From positions 109,097 to 173,096 of the forward strand of contig NZ_JAKCFC010000013.1 of NCBI RefSeq assembly GCF_021916785.1: a DNA stretch of 64,000 nucleotides. Direction: 5' to 3'. The notes under the pieces were generated by a model, which made no database searches, was not told where the DNA came from, and saw nothing but the letters and a program-made list of their open reading frames with translations. A program made the position numbers and the translations under genes. Shown one piece after another: positions 58,224-64,000 of this stretch. This stretch comes from Mycolicibacterium lacusdiani (GTDB lineage: Bacteria > Actinomycetota > Actinomycetes > Mycobacteriales > Mycobacteriaceae). Each line of letters opens with the position of its first letter. Positions within the stretch are counted from its first letter, which is position 1.

Positions 58224-59726
58224 ATGTCCCAGACGCCGACCGTCGACGGTGGCCGACAGGTGGATGGCAGTGATGCATCCGGGCAGCAGGCAGACCGGCG
58301 CATGCTGATCGACGGTGAACTCGTCGGTGCGGCCACCACGTTCGCCTCGCAGAACCCCGCCACCGGCGAGGTCATCGGGCATGCCCCGGACGGCACCGTG
58401 GCCGACGCCGAGCGTGCCGTCGCCGCCGCGCGCCGCGCCTTCGACGCGGGGGACTGGGCCACCAACGTCGAATTCAGGGTCCACTGCCTGGAGCAGTTCC
58501 ACACCACTCTCGTCGAGCACCGCGACGAACTCGCCGCGTTGACCACAGCGGAGGTCGGCGCCACCCCCGCACTGACCCAGGGCGCGCAGCTCGATCAGCC
58601 GATCGCGATCGTGAAGTACTACGCCGATCTGCTGCGGGACTACCCGCTGACCGAAGACCTCGGCAACGTCGAGAGCCGCGGCATGCAGCACCACCGCTGG
58701 GTGGAGAAGGAAGCCGGCGGGGTCGTCGCGGCGATCATCGCCTACAACTACCCCAACCAATTGGCACTGGCGAAGCTCGCGCCCGCACTGGCCGCCGGGT
58801 GCACCGTCGTCCTGAAGGGTGCTCCCGACACGCCACTGGTCACGCTCGCGCTCGGCGAACTCATCGCCAACCACACCGACATCCCGGCAGGCGTCGTCAA
58901 CGTGCTCAGCTCCTCGGACCCCGAGGTCGGCGCTGTACTGACGACCAGCCGCGACGTCGACATGGTCACGTTCACGGGGTCGACCCCGACCGGCCGGCGC
59001 ATCATGGCTGCCGCGAGCGAGACCCTCAAGAAGGTGTTCCTCGAACTCGGCGGCAAGTCCGCCGCGATCGTGCTCGACGACGCCGACTTCGGCACCGCCG
59101 CGATGTTCTCGGCCTTCAGCATGGTGACCCACGCCGGTCAGGGGTGCGCGCTGACGTCGCGGCTGCTGGTGCCGCGCAAGCACCACGACGAGATCGTCGA
59201 GATGGTCAAGACGAACTTCTCGCACGTGCGCTACGGCGATCCGACCGATCCGAAGACCTACATGGGCCCGCTGATCAGTGAGCGCCAGCGCGACAAGGTC
59301 GACGCCATGGTCCGGCGTGCGGTCGAGGCGGGCGCGACGCTGGTGACGGGCGGCGAGAAGAAGGAGCCGGGCTACTTCTACACGCCCACGCTGCTGACCG
59401 ACGTCGATCCGAGCAGTGAGATCGCCCAGGAGGAGGTCTTCGGGCCGGTTCTCGTCGTGATTGCCTACGACGACGACGACGACGCAGTGCGCATCGCGAA
59501 CGACTCCATCTACGGACTGTCCGGCGCCGTGTTCGGCAGCGAGGAGCGCGCCCTGAACATCGCCCGACGCATCCGCACCGGCACCTTCTCGATCAACGGC
59601 GGCAACTACTTCAGTCCCGACAGCCCGTTCGGCGGGTTCAAGCAGTCGGGCATCGGCCGCGAGATGGGGTCGGCGGGGCTCGAGGAGTTCCTGGAGTCGA
59701 AGACCTTCGCGACGGTGGTGAGCTAG
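58224..59726 (+). CDS. NAD(P)-dependent aldehyde dehydrogenase (500 aa)
   Basis: Aldehyde dehydrogenase superfamily: AYNYPNQLALAKLAPALAAG, the loop TFTGSTPTGRRIM, LELGGKSAAIVLDDADFG and the catalytic cysteine in HAGQGCALTSRLLVP; C-terminal YFSPDSPFGGFKQSGIGRE. It oxidises an aldehyde to the acid, which the next gene could convert to a CoA ester. ATG 58224; the CoA-transferase starts at its stop codon. Confidence 0.93.
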   Translation: MSQTPTVDGGRQVDGSDASGQQADRRMLIDGELVGAATTFASQNPATGEVIGHAPDGTVADAERAVAAARRAFDAGDWATNVEFRVHCLEQFHTTLVEHRDELAALTTAEVGATPALTQGAQLDQPIAIVKYYADLLRDYPLTEDLGNVESRGMQHHRWVEKEAGGVVAAIIAYNYPNQLALAKLAPALAAGCTVVLKGAPDTPLVTLALGELIANHTDIPAGVVNVLSSSDPEVGAVLTTSRDVDMVTFTGSTPTGRRIMAAASETLKKVFLELGGKSAAIVLDDADFGTAAMFSAFSMVTHAGQGCALTSRLLVPRKHHDEIVEMVKTNFSHVRYGDPTDPKTYMGPLISERQRDKVDAMVRRAVEAGATLVTGGEKKEPGYFYTPTLLTDVDPSSEIAQEEVFGPVLVVIAYDDDDDAVRIANDSIYGLSGAVFGSEERALNIARRIRTGTFSINGGNYFSPDSPFGGFKQSGIGREMGSAGLEEFLESKTFATVVS

Positions 59727-60934
59727 TGGCCGGCCCACTGGACGGCATCCGGGTCCTCGAGGTCGCGATGTACGGCTTCGTCCCGTCGGCGGGCGCGGTG
59801 CTCGCGGAGTGGGGCGCCGACGTCATCAAGGTCGAACACGCCGTCACCGGGGACCCGCAGCGCGGGCTGCGGCAGACCGGCCCACTGCGCGTCGAAGGCG
59901 ACCCGAACCCGAACATCGAACACGCCAACCGGGGCAAGCGGAGCATCGGTCTCGACGTGTCCAAGCCCGAGGGGCGCGAGGTGCTGCTGGAACTCGCCAA
60001 GCGCGCCGACGTCTTCCTGACCAGCTTCCTGCCCGGCCATCGCGAGAAGTTCGGCATCGACGTCGACGACATCCGCGCGGTGAACCCGAACGTCGTCTAC
60101 GCGCGGGGGAGCGCGCTCGGCCCACGCGGCCTGGAGGCGGAGAAGGGCGGTTACGACATGACCGCCTTCTGGTGCCGCGCCGGTACCGCTGCCACCATCA
60201 CCCCGCCCGGCATCGAGGGCATGATCGGCCCGCCGGGGCCCGCGTACGGCGACACGATCTCCGGGACCAACCTCGCCGGCGGGATCGCCGCGGCACTGCT
60301 CAAGCGCGAGCGCACGGGCGAGGCATCGGTGGTCGACGTCTCGCTGCTCGGCAGCGGACTGTGGGCGATGGGCCACACGGTGGCGCTGACCTCGCATCTC
60401 AACCAACTGATGGTGCAACCGCCGCCGGGAGTGCACGGGTCACCGATCAATCCGCTGGTCGGGGTCTACCGGACGAAGGACGACCGCTACATCTCCCTGG
60501 TGATGATGCAGCCGACGAAGTTCTGGGCCGACGTGTGCCGTCACGTCGACCGCGAGGATCTGGTCGACGACCCGCGCTTCGCCACCGCCGAGAGCATTGC
60601 CGAGCACACCGGCGAGGCCGTCGAGATCCTGCGCGAGGTGATCGCGACCCGCACGCTGCCCGAGTGGAGCGAGCGCTTCGCCACACTGGCCGGTCCGTGG
60701 GCGCCCGTACAGGACACGCTGCAGGCTGCCCAGGACGCGCAGATCCGATCGAACGAATACATCGTCACCGCAGGCGAATTGGAGCTGGTGGCCAACCCAG
60801 TGCAGTTCGACGTCGCCGCCCCGCACACCGGGCCCGCCCCGGGATTCGCCGAGCAGACCGACGACATCCTGCTCGAACTCGACCTCGACTGGGACCGGAT
60901 CATCGAACTGAAGACGGCCGGCGTGGTCACATGA
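59726..60934 (+). CDS. CaiB/BaiF family (class III) CoA-transferase (402 aa)
   Basis: Class III CoA-transferase: GPLDGIRVLEVAMYGFVPSA, VLAEWGADVIKVEHAVTGDP and NRGKRSIGLDVSKPEGREVL. The GTG start overlaps the TAG of the aldehyde dehydrogenase by one base, so acid formation and CoA transfer are coupled. A paralogue is at 9727. Last gene before the gene-poor stretch. Confidence 0.9.
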   Translation: MAGPLDGIRVLEVAMYGFVPSAGAVLAEWGADVIKVEHAVTGDPQRGLRQTGPLRVEGDPNPNIEHANRGKRSIGLDVSKPEGREVLLELAKRADVFLTSFLPGHREKFGIDVDDIRAVNPNVVYARGSALGPRGLEAEKGGYDMTAFWCRAGTAATITPPGIEGMIGPPGPAYGDTISGTNLAGGIAAALLKRERTGEASVVDVSLLGSGLWAMGHTVALTSHLNQLMVQPPPGVHGSPINPLVGVYRTKDDRYISLVMMQPTKFWADVCRHVDREDLVDDPRFATAESIAEHTGEAVEILREVIATRTLPEWSERFATLAGPWAPVQDTLQAAQDAQIRSNEYIVTAGELELVANPVQFDVAAPHTGPAPGFAEQTDDILLELDLDWDRIIELKTAGVVT

Positions 60935-61483
60935 CCTCCGCGACGGTCCATTTCGAGAGCCCATAGTCCGGACGAGACGAGAATCAAGGATGCGTTCGTT
61001 GCAGCTGCAGACCGCGCTGGGCGCGTTACACGATCGGCGACATCTGTCCTGGTCGTCGACGCCCGCCGGGACGGGTGCGATGGTTGCCGTGGCGAACGGT
61101 TCGGCAGCTGCGGCCGGTGCTGGTGTTCGGCCGTCGTCGGCGCCGAGCCGCGGAGCGGGCGCCGCCGGACCCGTGGTCGCGATCCGGACTGCAGATAGGG
61201 CTCGCGCACTGCGCCAAGACGACGTCGCCGACCGCTCCACCGCCGGTTCGCGTCAGCCCATTCGACGCGTTGTCGTCTCGAGTCGCTCTGTGAGGCAACG
61301 GGAATCGCACGGCCTGGCCGCTGGACATTGGGTCCGGCGCACAGTTCGGGCCGCTGGCACGGGCCCCCTTGTCCGGCGCGCCCTCGACGTCTCGTCGACG
61401 TGCACGTCGGCCCGCCGGCCGGCCCGCCTGCTACCGGCCGCAGCCGACCGACTTCATGCCGCCGGGACCCCCCTCGCTAACGA
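60935..61483. other. 549 bases with no supported gene
   Basis: Open frames exist on both strands (for example 60990-61514 on plus) but their translations are Ala/Arg/Ser-rich without any family signature. The stretch may be the decayed body of the thiolase gene whose end is still readable at 61484-61717. An inverted repeat CGAGAC-N5-GTCTCG lies at the right end (61481-61497). Confidence 0.6.
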
Positions 61484-61497
61484 GACCGCCAGTCTCG
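61481..61497. promoter_or_regulatory. Inverted repeat CGAGACCGCCAGTCTCG upstream of the mce operon
   Basis: Six-base perfect arms around a 5-base spacer, the same geometry as the shared operators but with GAGAC/GTCTC arms. It lies 209 bases upstream of the first YrbE start. It may be a variant site, a stem, or chance. Confidence 0.3.
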
Positions 61498-61717
61498 GAA
61501 GGTGTTTGCCATGAAACCCGGTGGGTCTTTAAACGTCAAACGCCACCCGCGGGGTGCCATTGGTGTGGCACAGTGCGTCGAGTTGGTTGAACAGCTCCCA
61601 TGCGACGCCGCCGATCGGATTGGTGGTGCCCGAATCGCACTGGCGCACAACACTGACGGCCCAACAGCCGTACCGGCCGCGACTATCTCGAAGGGACCAG
61701 GGGCCAATGGCGATTAA
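61484..61717 (+). pseudogene. Remnant of a thiolase C terminus
   Basis: The translation contains KPGGSLNVKRHPRGAIGVAQ, followed by CVELVEQLPCDAADRIGGAR and IALAHNTDGPTAVPAATISK, then GPGANGD and a stop at 61715-61717. This reads like the C-terminal part of a thiolase (usual pattern GGLxAKGHPxGATGxxQ ... ALAHNxGGPTAVSAVTIL) with several substitutions at conserved places (the Gly before HP is Arg). No N-terminal thiolase part with the nucleophilic Cys could be found upstream, and a stop codon lies at 61478-61480. The last bases overlap the YrbE start at 61707, so an intact thiolase gene probably once preceded the mce operon. Confidence 0.65.
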
Positions 61718-62516
61718 GGGACCGGAGCGTTGGTCGCCCGGTATCTCGCTGCCCAAGGGCTTCGCGGGACCGATGCAGGCCGTCGGCGGCCTGTTCTCGA
61801 TGGGCGTGGACGCCTTCAGGTTCATCTTCGTGCGGCCGTTCCAGTGGCGTGAGTTCCTCGAGCAGTCGTGGTTCGTGGCCAGGGTGTCGCTGGCGCCCAC
61901 GCTGCTGGTGGCGATCCCCTTCACCGTGCTGGTGAGCTTCACCCTGAACATCCTGCTGCGTGAACTCGGTGCGGCCGACCTGTCCGGAGCGGGTGCCGCG
62001 TTCGGCGCGGTGACCCAGGTCGGTCCGGTGGTGACGGTGCTGATCGTCGCAGGGGCCGGCGCGACCGCGATGTGCGCCGACCTCGGGTCGCGCACGATCC
62101 GCGAGGAGATCGACGCCCTCGAAGTGCTCGGCATCAACCCCGTGCAGCGGCTGGTGACCCCGCGCGTACTCGCGTCCGGACTGGTGGCGCTGCTGCTCAA
62201 CAGCCTGGTGGTCATCATCGGCATCCTGGGCGGCTACTTCTTCTCGGTCTTCGTCCAGGACGTCAACCCGGGCGCCTTCGCCGCGGGCATCACGCTGCTG
62301 ACCGGCGTTCCCGAGGTCATCATCTCCTGTGTCAAGGCAGCCCTGTTCGGCCTCATCGCCGGCCTGGTGGCGTGCTACCGCGGACTGACCATCACCGGCG
62401 GCGGCGCCAAGGCCGTCGGCAACGCCGTCAACGAGACGGTGGTGTTCGCCTTCATGGCGCTGTTCGTGATCAACGTGGTCGTCACGGCCATCGGCATCCA
62501 GTTGACGACGGGATAG
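61707..62516 (+). CDS. YrbE/MlaE-type ABC permease, first of mce operon (269 aa)
   Basis: Integral membrane permease of the MlaE family with about five hydrophobic helices. It shows WFVARVSLAPTLLVAIPFTV, then VGPVVTVLIVAGAGATAMCA, DLGSRTIREEIDALEVLGIN (the EExDAL motif) and VGNAVNETVVFAFMAL. YrbE proteins form the channel through which Mce complexes import lipids with an ATPase encoded elsewhere. From memory it resembles YrbE4A, the cholesterol importer subunit, most closely; the assignment is not certain. ATG 61707. Confidence 0.92.
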   Translation: MAIKGPERWSPGISLPKGFAGPMQAVGGLFSMGVDAFRFIFVRPFQWREFLEQSWFVARVSLAPTLLVAIPFTVLVSFTLNILLRELGAADLSGAGAAFGAVTQVGPVVTVLIVAGAGATAMCADLGSRTIREEIDALEVLGINPVQRLVTPRVLASGLVALLLNSLVVIIGILGGYFFSVFVQDVNPGAFAAGITLLTGVPEVIISCVKAALFGLIAGLVACYRGLTITGGGAKAVGNAVNETVVFAFMALFVINVVVTAIGIQLTTG

Positions 62517-62519
62517 ACG

Positions 62520-63377
62520 GTGGGCACTCTGCAAGTCCTGCGCGGCACCTATCCGCGCGCGTTCCGCACCGCATCGCGGCCAATCGACGTCTTGGGCCGC
62601 ATCGGTGATCAAACGTTGTTCTTCGGCCGCGCCATCGGCGGCACACCGCACGCGGCGACCCACTTCCGCAAGGAGATCATCCGGCTGATCGCCGAGATCT
62701 CGATGGGCGCCGGAGTGTTGGCGATGATCGGCGGCACGCTGGTGATCGTCGGATTCCTCACCCTGGCCACCGGCGGCACGCTGGCGGTGCAGGGCTACAG
62801 CTCGCTGGGCAACATCGGCATCGAGGCCCTGACCGGCTTCCTGTCGGCGTTCATCAACGTGCGCATCGCCGCGCCCGTGATCGCGGGCATCGGGCTGGCC
62901 GCCACGTTCGGCGCCGGCGTCACCGCGCAGCTGGGCGCCATGCGGATCAACGAGGAGATCGACGCCCTGGAGTCGATGGGCATCCGGCCGGTCGAATACC
63001 TGGTGTCCACCCGGCTGGTCGCCGGGATGATCGCCATCACCCCGCTGTACTCGGTGGCGGTGATCCTGTCGTTCGTCGCCAGCCGGTTCACCACCGTCGT
63101 GCTGTTCGGGCAGTCCGGCGGCCTCTACGACCACTACTTCAACACGTTCCTCAACCCGATCGACCTGCTGTGGTCATTCCTGCAGGCGCTGTTGATGGCA
63201 CTGACCATCCTGCTGATCCACACCTACTACGGCTACTTCGCCACCGGCGGGCCTTCCGGCGTCGGCGTCGCGGTCGGCAACGCAGTGCGCACCTCGCTGA
63301 TCGTCGTGGTGTCGGTGACGCTGCTCGTGTCCCTGGCCGTCTACGGCTCCAACGGCAACTTCAACCTGTCGGGATAG
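62520..63377 (+). CDS. YrbE/MlaE-type ABC permease, second of mce operon (285 aa)
   Basis: Second MlaE-like permease: FRKEIIRLIAEISMGAGVLA at the N terminus, AGIGLAATFGAGVTAQLGAM, RINEEIDALESMGIRPVEYL and a hydrophobic C terminus. Pairs with the first YrbE as in all mce loci. Start GTG 62520, three bases after the preceding stop. Supports lipid uptake (steroid or fatty acid) next to the degradation genes. Confidence 0.92.
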   Translation: MGTLQVLRGTYPRAFRTASRPIDVLGRIGDQTLFFGRAIGGTPHAATHFRKEIIRLIAEISMGAGVLAMIGGTLVIVGFLTLATGGTLAVQGYSSLGNIGIEALTGFLSAFINVRIAAPVIAGIGLAATFGAGVTAQLGAMRINEEIDALESMGIRPVEYLVSTRLVAGMIAITPLYSVAVILSFVASRFTTVVLFGQSGGLYDHYFNTFLNPIDLLWSFLQALLMALTILLIHTYYGYFATGGPSGVGVAVGNAVRTSLIVVVSVTLLVSLAVYGSNGNFNLSG

Positions 63378-63384
63378 GAGGACG

Positions 63385-64000
63385 ATGTCCAGCTCAGCAG
63401 TCCGCCCCCTGGCGGGCCTCGGGATGGTGATCGCCATCGCCGCGATCGTGGTGTTCTCGATCGGCATGTTCCGCGGTGGCTTCGGGACGACGGTGCCGGT
63501 CACCGTGGTGTCCGAGCGCGCCGGCCTCGTGATGAACCCCGAGGCCAAGGTCAAGATGCGAGGAGTCCAGGTCGGTCAAGTCGACCGCATCGAGAACCGC
63601 CCGGACGGCACCGCCGTGCTGCACCTCGCGATGGATCCCTCGCAGCTGCAATACATCCCGGCAAACGTGGACGTCAACCTCGCCTCGACGACGGTGTTCG
63701 GCGCGAAGTCCGTCGAACTCGTCGCACCGGCCGACCCGTCGTCGACACCGTTGGCCAAGGGCCAGCAGCTCGACGCCCAGCACGTCACCGTCGAGACCAA
63801 TACCCTGTTCCAACAATTGACTTCGGTGCTCAAGTCCATCGATCCGGTGCAGCTCAACGAAACCCTGGCCGCCATCTCCGGCGCCCTCAACGGTCGCGGC
63901 GAGAAGTTCGGCCAGACGATCACCGACTTCAACGCCTTCTTCAAGAGCATCAACCCCAGCCTGGGCAACATCGCCCGCGATCTGGAGGTTGCCCCGGTGG
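63385..64000 (+). CDS. Mce family protein, first member (cut by window edge, 205 aa seen)
   Basis: MCE-domain protein: a single N-terminal membrane anchor (about residues 9-27), then TVPVTVVSERAGLVMNPEAK, VKMRGVQVGQVDRIENRPDG and TTVFGAKSVELVAPADPS, the typical MCE core, followed by a helical part with SVLKSIDPVQLNETLAAISG. Exported and anchored, it should form part of the lipid-carrying needle. Start ATG 63385 behind TAGGAGGACG. The C-terminal part and the other mce genes are outside the window. Confidence 0.92.
   Translation, partial: MSSSAVRPLAGLGMVIAIAAIVVFSIGMFRGGFGTTVPVTVVSERAGLVMNPEAKVKMRGVQVGQVDRIENRPDGTAVLHLAMDPSQLQYIPANVDVNLASTTVFGAKSVELVAPADPSSTPLAKGQQLDAQHVTVETNTLFQQLTSVLKSIDPVQLNETLAAISGALNGRGEKFGQTITDFNAFFKSINPSLGNIARDLEVAPV

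Noticed and set aside
60990..61514. Plus-strand open frame of 174 codons between the CoA-transferase and mce genes
   Set aside because: Ala/Arg/Ser-rich translation without motifs, no convincing ribosome site; treated as noncoding or decayed sequence.
61683..63134. Long minus-strand open frame (483 codons) opposite the two YrbE genes
   Set aside because: Its product is a low-complexity His/Asp/Arg/Gln-rich sequence; the plus strand encodes two unmistakable permeases.

Overview
The window is high-G+C actinobacterial DNA with many GTG starts, tightly overlapping ATGA/GTGA gene junctions, many FadE-type acyl-CoA dehydrogenases, an F420-type oxidoreductase, a mycofactocin-type SDR and, at the right edge, the start of an mce operon (two YrbE permeases and the first Mce protein). 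This points to a Mycobacterium/Mycolicibacterium-like organism. No rRNA, tRNA, CRISPR array or classical transposase was seen. Almost everything looks like catabolism of a hydrophobic, probably cyclic (steroid- or terpenoid-like) substrate; the actual substrate cannot be read from the sequence.

Layout. 1-6091: end of a dehydrogenase, then a leftward operon (CMD-like protein, Rieske oxygenase, about 110-aa companion, imidazolonepropionase-like amidohydrolase, SnoaL-like protein, paired acyl-CoA dehydrogenases). 6351-14090: rightward beta-oxidation genes (amidohydrolase_2, two dehydrogenases, SDR, CoA-transferase, enoyl-CoA hydratase, thiolase). 14258-22394: two TetR regulators, a dehydrogenase/phosphotransferase-like/quinone-oxidoreductase operon, an LLM oxidoreductase and an epimerase-like SDR. 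22458-29087: AveC-like membrane protein with a CbbQ-type ATPase and a NorD-type VWA protein, a TetR with a palindromic operator, an EBP/EXPERA-like membrane protein and an aldehyde dehydrogenase. 29284-39515: two more Rieske/companion modules, a second imidazolonepropionase-like protein, MarR, a KshB-like reductase, SDR, TauD-like dioxygenase, CMD-like protein, P450, ferredoxin and DUF1330. 39523-40525: an AbiEi/DUF559-type gene between 25-bp inverted repeats. 40537-48339: P450/ferredoxin, then an operon with a NuoF-like flavoprotein, ferredoxin, DUF35-thiolase fusion, hydrolase and two HIBADH-type dehydrogenases. 48367-54383: hydrolase, Rieske ferredoxin, two amidohydrolase_2 proteins, and divergently a dehydrogenase pair. 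54716-60934: P450, ferredoxin, two SDRs, aldehyde dehydrogenase, CoA-transferase. 60935-64000: a gene-poor stretch with a decayed thiolase end, then the mce operon.

Two sets of shared operators tie the scattered operons together. A 15-bp inverted repeat, GAGAA-N5-TTCTC (or close variants), occurs at seven promoter-proximal sites: 6121, 6279, 37687, 52053, 52177, 58026 and 58178. A second palindrome, CAAGTACTTG, occurs twice in front of the reductase next to marR, and a close copy lies between the aldehyde dehydrogenase and Rieske operons (29119-29141).

The most novel-looking elements are the three-fold Rieske/companion module, the two amidohydrolases in which the usual HxH metal motif reads ExN, the EBP-like protein, the AveC-CbbQ-NorD trio and the repeat-flanked DUF559 gene. 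All functions are inferred from reading the translated sequence and from family knowledge recalled from memory; no database search was run.
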